From: CAZJHX01 sp964545715
GTDB taxonomy: Bacteria; Myxococcota_A; UBA9042; GCA-2863065
Length of the DNA: 59,328 nucleotides
Reading direction: 5' to 3'
Assembly: GCA_964545715.1 (NCBI GenBank)
Contig: CAZJHX010000059.1
Span: forward strand, 1 to 59,328
Below the pieces are notes generated by a model. That model was not told where the DNA came from and did not search any database. It worked only from the letters and a program-made list of their open reading frames with translations. The position numbers and the translations under genes were made by a program. Shown piece after piece: positions 45,685-54,184 of this stretch (the stretch's first letter is position 1; each line of letters opens with the position of its first letter).

Positions 45685-47101
45685 CCAGCGCAGCGGCGGC
45701 GATCGCCTCTGCGACTTGCTCGATATCAGCCGACAGCGACCGATCGTGGGTGACCGCTGGAGAGATCCGCCGGATGACGTCGCACGCCGGCTGTAGCGCG
45801 CGGGTCGGCTCGTAGCCCGACAGTTCGAGCGCCTGCATGGCTGCGATCAGCTCGATCGCGACGACCAGCTTGGTCGTCTCGACGCACCACGTTGCGCGAG
45901 CTGCGGCAGGGGCCGCCATCGACACGTGGTCCTCGTTGCCCGATGAGGTCGGGACGGACTGAATGGCCGCGGGCGCACTGCACATGCGCAGCTCAGCCAC
46001 CAGCGCCGCAGCGGTGTATTGGATGATCATCAGCCCGGAGCTGCTGCCGCGCGGAGCCTGCGGCGACACCAGAAACTGTGGCAGGTTGCCCTCTCCCGAG
46101 AGCAGGCGCGCGGTTCGCCGCTCGCTCAGGACGGCAAGCGAAGACACGGAGGTCGCCAGGGCATCCATGGTCTCCGCCAGGTGCTGGCCCTGGCAGACCG
46201 CGGCGTTGCTGGTGACCCACCCATCCGAGGCGATCAGGGGGTTGTCCACCGCTGCGTTGAGCTCCCGCTCCAGCACGTCCGTGGCACGGGCGAGCATGTC
46301 TCGGGTCGCACCCGTCACTTGATGGGCGCAGCGCGTCGACAGCGGCTCGCGAAAGACGTGGTCGTGGCGCTGGGCCCCGGCTGTGAGTCGACGGAGGCGA
46401 TCGGCGCTGGCGGCGGAGCCCGGATGTGGGCGGGCAGCGACGGCTCGGGGATCCAGTGAGCTGCGAGGGCTCATCAGCGCGATCATGCCCAGGGCCGTTG
46501 CCAGCTCGGTAGCCTCGATGAGGTGCTGTGCGTCGTAGGCGGCCAGGGCGCCCATGCCGGCCGACTGTGCCAGCCCGTTGATCAAGGCGAGCCCCTCGCG
46601 CCCCTGGAACTCGAACTCGGGCAGCAGCGCCAGACCGACGTGGGCCAGGGGCGCCAGATCGCTTGCGCCGACCGAGCCCCGGGATGGGACTCGCGGCTGG
46701 ACGTCTCGGTTCAGCAGGTCCAGCAGCGCGTCGACGAGCGCCGGCCGGACCCCGCTGAGACCGTTGGCCAGGGCGTTGGCTCGGCACGCCAGCATGGCGC
46801 GAACCTGGTCAAGGGGCATGGCCGGACCGACGCCGCACGCGTGACTGCGCAATAGCGCCGCTTGATGGTTTCGCCGGGCCTCGGCCGAGACGGTCTCGCC
46901 CTCCAGCGCGCCGACGCCGGTCGTCAGTCCATAGATCCGGAGGCCGGACGCCTCGGCGCTCAACAGCGCGGCGTGGGAGGCCTCCATGGCGTCTCGCGCA
47001 CCCGCCGACAGAGCCGTCTGAGCGCCGCCCCGGGCGATCTGCGCGAGGCTGTCGATCGTGAGGCCGCTGCCGGTCAGCGTGACCCGGGCGGGCTCGTTCA
47101 C
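45674..47101 (-). CDS. Aromatic amino acid lyase (HAL/PAL) family with altered MIO triad
   Basis: This 475-residue enzyme-like protein shows family motifs YGLTTGVGALEGE, SHACGVGP, NALANGLSGVRP, LSTRCAHQVTGATRD, DNPLI and NEDHVSMAAPAAAR. The segment that should form the MIO cofactor reads GSVGASDLAPLAH (residues 142-154) instead of GSVGASGDLAPLAH: the Gly of Ala-Ser-Gly is missing, leaving Ala146-Ser147-Asp148. In active lyases that Gly is needed for cyclisation, so this protein may be inactive or do other chemistry. GTG start overlaps the desaturase stop by 4 nt, so the two are coupled. Confidence 0.85.
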   Translation of the reverse strand: MNEPARVTLTGSGLTIDSLAQIARGGAQTALSAGARDAMEASHAALLSAEASGLRIYGLTTGVGALEGETVSAEARRNHQAALLRSHACGVGPAMPLDQVRAMLACRANALANGLSGVRPALVDALLDLLNRDVQPRVPSRGSVGASDLAPLAHVGLALLPEFEFQGREGLALINGLAQSAGMGALAAYDAQHLIEATELATALGMIALMSPRSSLDPRAVAARPHPGSAASADRLRRLTAGAQRHDHVFREPLSTRCAHQVTGATRDMLARATDVLERELNAAVDNPLIASDGWVTSNAAVCQGQHLAETMDALATSVSSLAVLSERRTARLLSGEGNLPQFLVSPQAPRGSSSGLMIIQYTAAALVAELRMCSAPAAIQSVPTSSGNEDHVSMAAPAAARATWCVETTKLVVAIELIAAMQALELSGYEPTRALQPACDVIRRISPAVTHDRSLSADIEQVAEAIAAAALATP

Positions 47102-47985
47102 AGGTCGGTCTCCGGGTGCGCCGGCTCATCCTTGATGCGCCATCCGAAGCGGCGGGCCCATTCGGCATAGCCGGCCACCAGGTACCCGCCGTTGCGCGCC
47201 AGCGTGCCCGCGCGATCCGCCCGATACGTGGCCGGCAGGGCGTACCACGGCAGCTGGGGGTGCTCGTGATGCACGGCGTGCAGGTTGTTGTGCAAGAACA
47301 GCAGGCTGAGCAAAGCGTGCGCCTCGACGATCGCTGTTCGCTGCGCCTGGTCCGCGTTCGGCCGGTGCTCGGCAAACGAGCGCAGCAGCGTGAGGCCCAG
47401 GCCCGGATACGCAAACAGCAGCACGTATTGCACCACGGAGATGTCACAGACCAGCACGACCCAGGCCAGGACCAGGGTGACACCCACCACGTGGGCCGCC
47501 CAGTACGGCAGGTGCTCGGTGTTGCCCGCTCTCAAAAGCCGCCACTCCGATCCGACCAGTCGCGCCATGGCCACCAGCGGACCGATGAGCAGCCGGCCGG
47601 CCAGCGTGTTGTGCACTCTGAGCACCGCGCGGGTGACGGGGCCCGCGCGGTGCCAGGCGTCTGCGCTGAGGTAATACGACTCGGGATCGTCGGTCGGGTC
47701 GGTCAGGTGATCGGTCGCGTGATGCGCCAGGTGGCTGTCGCGATAGATGCCGAACGGCAGCCACAGCCACAGCGGCAGGCCGGCGATGAGCGCGTTGGCC
47801 CGGCTGTTGGGGGTTGGGTGGTTGTGTACGGCCTCGTGCTGCAGCGATCCGTGCCAGGCCACGACAAACGCGCCCAGGGGGAGGACAAGCCAGGCAGGCA
47901 GGGCGGTGGCGGACCAGGTCAAAGCGGCCCAGGCGGCGTAGATCACGACCGCCAGAAGCAGGGTGGGTAACTCGATTGCGCGCAT
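47098..47985 (-). CDS. Membrane fatty acid desaturase
   Basis: This 295-residue integral membrane di-iron enzyme starts from ATG 47985 (MRAIELPTLLLAV). It has the three His boxes of the family: HGSLQHEAVHNHP, HLAHH and HNNLHAVHHEHP, plus four membrane helices. It should introduce double bonds or hydroxyl groups into acyl or related chains. A TTG at 48069 would add 28 residues and is less likely. Coupling with the lyase-like gene suggests a joint product. It diverges from the XRE-type regulator with ~89 bp between. Confidence 0.88.
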   Translation of the reverse strand: MRAIELPTLLLAVVIYAAWAALTWSATALPAWLVLPLGAFVVAWHGSLQHEAVHNHPTPNSRANALIAGLPLWLWLPFGIYRDSHLAHHATDHLTDPTDDPESYYLSADAWHRAGPVTRAVLRVHNTLAGRLLIGPLVAMARLVGSEWRLLRAGNTEHLPYWAAHVVGVTLVLAWVVLVCDISVVQYVLLFAYPGLGLTLLRSFAEHRPNADQAQRTAIVEAHALLSLLFLHNNLHAVHHEHPQLPWYALPATYRADRAGTLARNGGYLVAGYAEWARRFGWRIKDEPAHPETDL

Positions 47986-48074
47986 CAGACGATGGTCGAA
48001 AAGCCGGCCCTGTGTCGTCAACGCGATAATGCGGCAAGAGTGCAAAATTAGCGGGAGCTTGGTAAACAACTGCT

Positions 48075-48920
48075 GTGGATAAACAACACACGGCTGAAAC
48101 CCTGCGCACTCGGCTGCTGGAGGTCATCGGCCGAACGGGGCTGAGCCGGTCCGCGTTCGCCCGCAAGGTAGGCCTGGATCGCTCAACACTCTCGCAGCTG
48201 CTGGCCCCGTCCGCTGTTCGCCTGCCGCGCGTGGAGACGCTGGCGGCCATCGCGGTCAGCGAGCAGGTGCGGGTCGACTGGCTGATCGGGCTGACGGAGC
48301 AAGGCGAGAAGGGCACTGACATCCTGGAGCAATCGCTGGAGGTGGAGCCCAGCGGACACTCGCCCTCCGATGCGTGCCTGGCGCGCTGGCGATCGGAGGC
48401 GCTGGGCTACAAGATCCGGCATGTGCCCGCGACCCTGCCGGACCTGATGAAGACCGACGCCGTGCTCGACTACGAGTATCGCTCGCGCGCCGTGGTCGAC
48501 GTGGACCAGCGCCGGGCCCACACCCAGGGCAGCCTGGAGTATCAGCGGCGGCCGGAGACGGACACCGAGGTGTGCACGCCGCGCCAGTCGATGGTCGCGC
48601 TGGCCCGCGGTGAGGGGCTGTGGGAGGACCTGAGCCGGGAGCAGCGTCGCGACCAGCTGGACCACATGATCAGGCTGAGCCGGGAGCTGTATCCCACGTT
48701 TCGGTGGTTCTTATATGACGCTCGCGCGGTCTTCTCCGCGCCGCTGACGATCTTTGGGCCGCGCCGCGCCGTCCTGTACGTGGGCCAGCGCTACTTTGTG
48801 TTCAACAGCGTGGCGCACATCCGCATTTTGACCGGCCACTTCGACGGCCTGATCCGCATGGCGGCGGTCCAGGCATCAAGCATCTGGGACTGGCTCGCCG
48901 AGCTGCGGGATACCGTGTGA
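48075..48920 (+). CDS. XRE-type HTH transcriptional regulator
   Basis: This 281-residue protein from GTG 48075 has an N-terminal lambda-repressor-type HTH (about residues 8-75: SRSAFARKVGLDRSTLSQLLA, VRVDWLIGL). A ~200-residue C-terminal domain of unknown fold (RWFLYDARAVFSAPLTIFG) is likely a sensor or dimerisation part. It is divergent from the desaturase-lyase pair, which it may control. Its stop overlaps the start of the PhnD-like gene by 4 nt (GTGA), an arrangement that implies joint work. Confidence 0.82.
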   Translation: MDKQHTAETLRTRLLEVIGRTGLSRSAFARKVGLDRSTLSQLLAPSAVRLPRVETLAAIAVSEQVRVDWLIGLTEQGEKGTDILEQSLEVEPSGHSPSDACLARWRSEALGYKIRHVPATLPDLMKTDAVLDYEYRSRAVVDVDQRRAHTQGSLEYQRRPETDTEVCTPRQSMVALARGEGLWEDLSREQRRDQLDHMIRLSRELYPTFRWFLYDARAVFSAPLTIFGPRRAVLYVGQRYFVFNSVAHIRILTGHFDGLIRMAAVQASSIWDWLAELRDTV

Positions 48921-49639
48921 GCGGGCTGCGCTTTCGGACCTGGCTGGCGCCGAGCGTGCCGCTGGCGTACTTCGAGCAGCTGACCACCTGGCTGGGTCGG
49001 CAGCTCGGAGTCGAGACGACGCTGACGGCCGACGAGACGCAATCCGGCCCGACCGAGGGCCTGGCGGACCCCCTGCGCGTGCTGGGGGTCGACGTGGGGT
49101 ACATGTGCGCGCCCAATTTTCGCCGTCTTGCGAGGCGCGGTGAGGCGCAGTTGATCGGCGCCGCGCCCGTTTACGATGACCCGCGCACAGGCGGTCGTCC
49201 TGTGTACTTCTCGGACGTGGTCGTCCGTCGCGACGCACCATTTCGGCAGGTCGATGAGTTGTGCGACCAACGCTGGGCGTACAACGATCCGGTCTCGCTG
49301 AGCGGCTACATCGCGCCGTCGCAGGTGTGGGGAACGCCCACGCTGGTGCGGTCCGGTTCTCATCTGGCGTCCCTGGAGCTGATCCGCTCGGGCGAGGTGG
49401 ATGCGGCCGGCATCGACTCGGTGGCGCTGTTGCAGGCGCCCGAGGACGACCTGCGGGTGCTTCATGCCCTGGGCCCGTTTCCGATCCCACCTCTGGTGTG
49501 CGCGCCGACGATGCAGCCCGCCGTTCGTGAGGCCATCGCCGCCGCGCTTCTGACCGCTGGTGACCGCTTTCGCGCGTTTGGCGTGGTCTGCTTCGCCGCG
49601 GTCTCGGCCGAGGACTACGATCTGCGCACAATCTGCTGA
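48917..49639 (+). CDS. Cytoplasmic PhnD/phosphonate-binding-like protein
   Basis: This 240-residue protein resembles periplasmic phosphate/phosphonate ABC substrate-binding proteins (PhnD type): RTWLAPSVPLAYFEQL, DVGYMCAPNFRRL, WAYNDPVSLSGYI, GSHLASLELIRSGEVDAAGID. It has no signal peptide or lipobox; the chain starts directly at MSGLRFRTWL. It is thus likely a cytoplasmic ligand sensor for the coupled regulator rather than a transporter part. No permease or ATPase lies near. Confidence 0.78.
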   Translation: MSGLRFRTWLAPSVPLAYFEQLTTWLGRQLGVETTLTADETQSGPTEGLADPLRVLGVDVGYMCAPNFRRLARRGEAQLIGAAPVYDDPRTGGRPVYFSDVVVRRDAPFRQVDELCDQRWAYNDPVSLSGYIAPSQVWGTPTLVRSGSHLASLELIRSGEVDAAGIDSVALLQAPEDDLRVLHALGPFPIPPLVCAPTMQPAVREAIAAALLTAGDRFRAFGVVCFAAVSAEDYDLRTIC

Positions 49640-49743
49640 GCGCTGCGCACAAAGTTCCAACCCACGTGCCCGGCGCCGGATCCCAATCGATGGACTGCGG
49701 AGCCCCCTGGAGCTGGTGCGCGCCTTGCTTGGGGTGCGCGGCA

Positions 49744-51129
49744 ATGCGGAACATCAAAAAGGTTGTATGGCTGATCGCCATGGTCCAGGTCGCTGCTTGC
49801 GGCGCGCCTGATTCTCGACGCAGCTCAAAGCGGGGGCCCGCCAACGACGCGATAATCGCGGACAAGGAGCCAATCGCCACCGAATGGGGCGCTTGCGAGG
49901 TCCTAATCCAATCCCCAGAGCAGGGCCTGCAGCAGCCGGGAGACGTGGCAATTGTTGTCCTCGCCGCCCACAAAGAGCTGGAAATAGACTTCGCACGCGC
50001 CTCAATCGGCCTGTGCGACTCAAATGAGCGCGAGCAGCTTGGCGATGTATCCGCCGAAGGGTTTGACGGTTACGAGGTCGGTTGGACCTGGCACGCCAAG
50101 TTTGCCAAATGGGGCACGTACTGCCTGCAGGTGGGCGCAATCGCCCGTCTTCCCGAGGACGCACCGGACGATGCCGTTGCGCCGGCGTGCACGGCTGATG
50201 TGGCGTTTGACCTGACCGTCGACTGCCCGCCCGGCGAGACCTGCTGCCAGACCACCGAGGACTGTGACGACGACGTCGCCTGCACGCTGGACAGCTGCAT
50301 CGCCGGCTCCTGCTCGCACAAGTACCTGGATTGCACCGTCTGCGAGGACTTCACGTTTGTCGACACGGCCAATGCGCCGACCGACATCGTCATCGCAGTC
50401 GACACCTCCGGCTCGATGAGCGCGGAGACCACCGGCGTGCAGGACACCATCAACGCCTTTGCCAGCTTCATCGCCGACGCCGGGATCGACTATCACGTCA
50501 CCGTCGTGGCGCGCCGCGCGGCCGCCGGGTTTGGCAACGCGATCTGCGTGGCGCCCCCACTCGGCGGACCCGCGTGCACGGACACCGAGCGGTTCATGCA
50601 CGTGGACACCACCATCGGCAGCAAGGACATGCTGGCCAAGCTGAAGGGCTACATCAACACCATCGAGGGCTTCATGCGGCCCAACAGCATCCGGCATATC
50701 GTGGCGGTCAGCGACGACGAGAGCAAAGTGCCCGGCGCCGACTTTCACGCGGAGCTGACGGCGCGTGAGGGCTGGGACGGCTATTTCTTTCACAACGTGA
50801 CCGGCCACGGTGGGGCATGCTCTCCGCGTCAGGGGTTGGAGTATCAGTGGCTGTCGACGCAGACGGGCGGAGCGGACTTCGACATCTGCAAAGCGAATTG
50901 GAGCGCCCTGTTCGAGGTGCTGGCTGGGGCCGTCGCTGCGGCGGGCGACATCTTCAAGCTGGCCGAGCCGGCGCTGGAGAACACCGTGACGGTCCAGATC
51001 GACGGCAAGATGGCGATCGAAGGCGTGCAGTGGGCGTTTGATCCGAGCAAGCAGCGATTTGCGCTGATCGGCGACCTGCCCGAGTCGGGCGCCGCCGTTC
51101 GCGCCTGTTACATCCCCGCCAGCCCCTGA
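49744..51129 (+). CDS. VWA-domain lipoprotein
   Basis: This 461-residue protein from ATG 49744 (MRNIKKVVWLIAMVQVAAC) has lipobox VAAC. An N-terminal domain (about 50-165) is followed by a short Cys-rich segment (CCQTTEDCDDDVACTLDSC) and a VWA domain with the MIDAS motif DTSGSMS (220-226) and DDESKVPGAD. VWA domains bind metal and protein or matrix ligands. Surface or periplasmic location. An upstream 26-codon extension was rejected as it precedes the signal. The 3' end overlaps the convergent E2 gene by 22 bp. Confidence 0.82.
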   Translation: MRNIKKVVWLIAMVQVAACGAPDSRRSSKRGPANDAIIADKEPIATEWGACEVLIQSPEQGLQQPGDVAIVVLAAHKELEIDFARASIGLCDSNEREQLGDVSAEGFDGYEVGWTWHAKFAKWGTYCLQVGAIARLPEDAPDDAVAPACTADVAFDLTVDCPPGETCCQTTEDCDDDVACTLDSCIAGSCSHKYLDCTVCEDFTFVDTANAPTDIVIAVDTSGSMSAETTGVQDTINAFASFIADAGIDYHVTVVARRAAAGFGNAICVAPPLGGPACTDTERFMHVDTTIGSKDMLAKLKGYINTIEGFMRPNSIRHIVAVSDDESKVPGADFHAELTAREGWDGYFFHNVTGHGGACSPRQGLEYQWLSTQTGGADFDICKANWSALFEVLAGAVAAAGDIFKLAEPALENTVTVQIDGKMAIEGVQWAFDPSKQRFALIGDLPESGAAVRACYIPASP

Positions 51130-51776
51130 TCCGGCACGCAGGCAGGGCAGGGCGGCTGGTCGCACGAGAGGCACAGCGACGCACCGCATGTCTTGCAGGC
51201 GACCTGACAGTCGGCGCACAGGCCGTGTCCGGCGTCGCAGAGGAACGGGTTTACGGCGGGCTCGCCGCAGTTGTCGCAGGCCGCGGTCTTGGATGCGACC
51301 GGGGTCGCGGTGGCCAGGTCCACGTAGAACTCGGTCTCGTCGACCGGCAGCTGATCGGCGTGCCCCTCTACCCAGCGCGCCGCCTGACCGTTGAGCGGGC
51401 TCTTGATGTTGTACGATTGAAACGCCAGCATCTCGCCGACGCGCTGGATCATGTGGTCCAGGGACTCAGCGGCGGTCCAGTGGTCGCCGATGCACACCAC
51501 GTGGGGCGCGATGTTGGGGTGAAACACCGGTGTCAGCATGCGGCAGATCGGCGCGTCGCGCGGATACCCGGCGGGCAGCTGCACCTCCAGCAGGTGCTCG
51601 GTGATCTGCTGGAGGTCGGTGCCATCCAGGCGCAGGGACGCCACGGTCAGCTTCAGCCGATAACGCTCGGGGGGATTGCCCGACACCCCCTCGATGTCGA
51701 TGCGTGGATGCAGCCGAATCAGCCGCCGGACGGCCTCATAGTCGGATTGCATGCGGCGCAGCCGAACGGTGCTCAC
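51108..51776 (-). CDS. E2 ubiquitin-conjugating-like protein with C-terminal RING-like zinc module
   Basis: This 222-residue protein runs from GTG 51776. Residues ~20-150 form a UBC fold: LPAGYPRDAP, the HPN tripeptide (86-88) and catalytic-type Cys95 in VVCIGDHW, then SPLNGQAARW. HPN and the active Cys are hallmarks of E2s. Residues 167-197 follow the RING spacing C-x2-C-x9-C-x3-H-x2-C-x2-C-x3-C-x2-C, with two further Cys pairs (202/205, 210/213). It should take Ubl from the E1-like protein encoded 6 kb upstream on the same strand. A 72-codon N-terminal extension is unlikely. It is separated from the protease gene by a ~260-bp gap with an inverted repeat. Confidence 0.88.
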   Translation of the reverse strand: MSTVRLRRMQSDYEAVRRLIRLHPRIDIEGVSGNPPERYRLKLTVASLRLDGTDLQQITEHLLEVQLPAGYPRDAPICRMLTPVFHPNIAPHVVCIGDHWTAAESLDHMIQRVGEMLAFQSYNIKSPLNGQAARWVEGHADQLPVDETEFYVDLATATPVASKTAACDNCGEPAVNPFLCDAGHGLCADCQVACKTCGASLCLSCDQPPCPACVPDQGLAGM

Positions 51777-51857
51777 TGGTTTGCCTCGGTCGTGGGTGCG
51801 CTTGGTGCGCTGCCATAGGGTATGCCGTCCGTGGACCGTAAGGCCAGTTCGACGCTC

Positions 51858-52043
51858 GGCTCTAGTACGCCGCCACAGGTATTTTGACCGGCTGGAGCGG
51901 GCGCTTATTGCGGCCAGCGCCCGGAAGTTCGCTGCGCCCACCTCGACGGGCCTAAGGGCCCGCCTTCGTCGGCTTCCGAGCACTGGCCGCAATAATCACC
52001 GCGCTCCAACCAATCAAAATCCCTGCGTCGGCGTACTAGCGCC
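51858..52043. repeat. Long imperfect inverted repeat (~70-bp arms) between E2 and protease genes
   Basis: Arm 51858-51927 matches the reverse complement of 51973-52043 at about 80 percent, with shared blocks CTAGTACGCCG, ATTTTGA, TGGAGCG and TTATTGCGGCCAG. The loop is ~45 bp and itself contains GGGCCTAAGGGCCC. The right arm includes the last 8 bp of the protease gene. The arms could fold into a large hairpin. Otherwise this 51777-52035 gap shows no gene. Confidence 0.8.
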
Positions 52044-53256
52044 TGCGCTCCAGGTACTCGTCGATCTGGTCCAGGCGGCCGGCCTCGATCGACTCTACGA
52101 TCACCCGCATCGCCTCCCCCGGCAGGCTGACGGCGCGCGCCTCGTCCACGCTGTTGACGATCTGCCAGGTGTTCAGGCCGATGATCCGGCCGCTCTCATC
52201 GAAGAGGCCGCTGCCGCTGTCGCCCGGCCGAACGGGCAGGGTGGTGTGCAGCAGGCTGTAGGCGCCCGCTGGGGTTTTGTGGATGCGCCGCTTCACGACG
52301 CGGCCTTCGTGGATCATCCAACCGGCGCGCAGCGGGTTCGGGACGAAGCGGACCGGTGTGCGGTGCACGATGTCGGTGGTGGAGGGGGAGATCTCCACGG
52401 GCTCCGGCGGATCGGCCATCGCAATCTCGATCAGCGCGACGTCCAGCGGAGGGCGGGCGGTCCAGCGCACGGTCCCAACCGCTGTGCGTCCGTCGCTGAA
52501 CATGATCCACAGGGGGTGCGCATCCGCCGGGTCGCGCCACGAGCCGACCGCCGCCCAGGGGATGGCGACATGGCTGCAGGTGACGACCCAGGCCCGCTCT
52601 GTGTCGGCGGCGATGACCGCCCCCGAGCCAAAGCCCGGCGACCGGAAGTCTCCGTCCTCGGCGGGCGCCGCGATGGCAATCGTGGCGCGCTGCATTCTCG
52701 CCGCCATGCCCTCCGCGAGGTCTGCGTCCGTAAGCGCCGGCATCTCGGTGTGCTGCCAGCCGACGCCGGGCGCACCGGCGTACCACAAGAAGCCGCCTAC
52801 CGACGCGGCCGTGGCCGAGCCTACGGTCAGCGCCAGGTTCGTGACCAGCAGAGGCAGGTTTCGAAAGAGACGCCCGCCCCGCAGGCTGATCATGGCCCCG
52901 GCAGCGAAAACGAAGCCCACAAGTCCCAGCAGGGTCGCCGTGAGGGCGTCACGCTGCAGACCGCTGAACACAGGCTCGATCGGGCCCAGCTCCCGCGGAG
53001 CGAAGTAAGCGGCAAACGCGACGGCGCTGCCCGCGCACGCCAGCGCCGCCACGATAACCGGCGCCAGGTGTCGCCGGACCCTGGTGGGCTCTTCGACCTG
53101 AGAGCGGGCCTCGTGCTGAGTGATCTGTTCGGCGCTGATCACGATAGGCGCGTCCTGGTGCTCGGTCCACGCCGCGGTGGACTCACACTGGGCGCACAGC
53201 CGCCCCGGAGCCAGCCGAATGGGGGACTCGACCCGACAGCGGGGACAGACGCTCAC
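52036..53256 (-). CDS. Membrane-anchored trypsin-like serine protease with N-terminal zinc ribbon
   Basis: This 406-residue protein runs from GTG 53256 (GTGA overlap with the RING-like gene). N-terminal zinc ribbon: C4, C7, C21, C24. Three membrane helices span about 63-85, 103-126 and 132-158. The protease domain (180-406) has a complete triad: His229 (VTCSHVA), Asp272 (PPLDVALIE) and Ser347 (RPGDSGSGLF). With the N-terminus inside, three helices place the protease in the periplasm, like a HtrA without PDZ. Being last in the Ubl chain, it may be an effector cleaved into action or a processing enzyme. That role is inference. Confidence 0.87.
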   Translation of the reverse strand: MSVCPRCRVESPIRLAPGRLCAQCESTAAWTEHQDAPIVISAEQITQHEARSQVEEPTRVRRHLAPVIVAALACAGSAVAFAAYFAPRELGPIEPVFSGLQRDALTATLLGLVGFVFAAGAMISLRGGRLFRNLPLLVTNLALTVGSATAASVGGFLWYAGAPGVGWQHTEMPALTDADLAEGMAARMQRATIAIAAPAEDGDFRSPGFGSGAVIAADTERAWVVTCSHVAIPWAAVGSWRDPADAHPLWIMFSDGRTAVGTVRWTARPPLDVALIEIAMADPPEPVEISPSTTDIVHRTPVRFVPNPLRAGWMIHEGRVVKRRIHKTPAGAYSLLHTTLPVRPGDSGSGLFDESGRIIGLNTWQIVNSVDEARAVSLPGEAMRVIVESIEAGRLDQIDEYLERRR

Positions 53257-53789
53257 TGCGCCAGCAGCAACAGCCCGATGACCGCCCAGCACGCGCCCAG
53301 CGCGGCGGTGCCGTAGCCCAGCGCCAGGTATGCGCCGCTCTCGCCGACCAGCTCATCGCGCAGCTTGTGGGCCCGAAAGCCCGCGATCGCGCCCAGGACC
53401 GGCGCGGTGAACCCGAACAACGAGAACACAAACAAGAGCACCAACTGCTTTCGAGTGCGTGCACGGCGGCGCTCTTTGTCCGACCAGCCCTGAAAGGCCT
53501 CGATGGACATGGGATCAGCATACGGAAACCGGGCGCCGCAGCGGCAGACCAACAGGCTGGACGGGATGCGCGCGAAGCACGCCGGGCACTGCTTGTCATC
53601 GCCCCAGCCGCCGCCGACGAATTGGGCGACCGGCGGCTTCTCGGCCTGCGCCGCCTCGGAGCAGCCGTAGGTCGCGCACCCGCCCACCCCGTCCCAGCAC
53701 TCCCCGTGATAGGTCTGAGTACACTGGGGGCACTGGGTCGTGACGTCGTCTTCGGCCACGCTACAGTGACAGATCGAGCACCGGCTCAT
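53253..53789 (-). CDS. Membrane-anchored RING-like (Prok-RING_1 type) zinc protein, candidate E3 (b)
   Basis: This 178-residue protein has an N-terminal treble-clef pattern C4-C7, C20-C23, H28-C31, C38-C43 (with YHGECW typical of prokaryotic RING family 1), a second zinc ribbon (C68, C71, C82, C84), and two membrane helices at ~115-137 and ~154-177. The zinc part should face the cytoplasm. Such proteins have been proposed as E3-like partners in bacterial ubiquitin-like operons. 4-nt overlaps link it to the DUF2752 gene before and the protease gene after. Confidence 0.83.
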   Translation of the reverse strand: MSRCSICHCSVAEDDVTTQCPQCTQTYHGECWDGVGGCATYGCSEAAQAEKPPVAQFVGGGWGDDKQCPACFARIPSSLLVCRCGARFPYADPMSIEAFQGWSDKERRRARTRKQLVLLFVFSLFGFTAPVLGAIAGFRAHKLRDELVGESGAYLALGYGTAALGACWAVIGLLLLAQ

Positions 53790-54184
53790 ACGAGCCACCG
53801 CGCCGTGCCGGCCACCAGGCAGATCGCCGCCACAGCCGTCAAAGAGCGCCCAAACGCCGGGTGGCCGAACACGGGCGCGCTCCGTTGGGCCGCCGACCGC
53901 ACGATGAGTCCAAGTGTCACGGCCAGCCACAGCATCAGCAGTGGTCCGGCCGGATGAAAACCAAAAGAGGCGGCCACATCGCCGTGGCCCAGCGCCACGA
54001 AGCTGCGGGTCATTCCGCAGAAGGGGCAGGACAGGTCCAGCAGATGACGAGACCAGCAGGTGGCACCTAGCGCGTGGTCACCCAACATGACGGTGTCTCC
54101 GCTGAGACCAAGCGCAACAGATCCGAGCAGCGCGCTGAGCGCAAAGAGCCCCAGCAGCGCGTCCAATGCCCGGGCGCTAAGCAC
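53786..54184 (-). CDS. DUF2752 membrane protein
   Basis: This protein of ~132 residues starts at GTG 54184, overlapping the preceding gene by 8 nt (GTG 54187 is an alternative). It has three to four membrane helices and the DUF2752 signature LDLSCPFCGMTRSFVALGHGDVAASFGFHPAG. The function of the family is not known; it occurs in many bacteria, often near zinc-ribbon membrane proteins. Its position inside the coupled Ubl gene chain suggests a membrane role in the same system. Confidence 0.75.
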   Translation of the reverse strand: MLSARALDALLGLFALSALLGSVALGLSGDTVMLGDHALGATCWSRHLLDLSCPFCGMTRSFVALGHGDVAASFGFHPAGPLLMLWLAVTLGLIVRSAAQRSAPVFGHPAFGRSLTAVAAICLVAGTARWLV

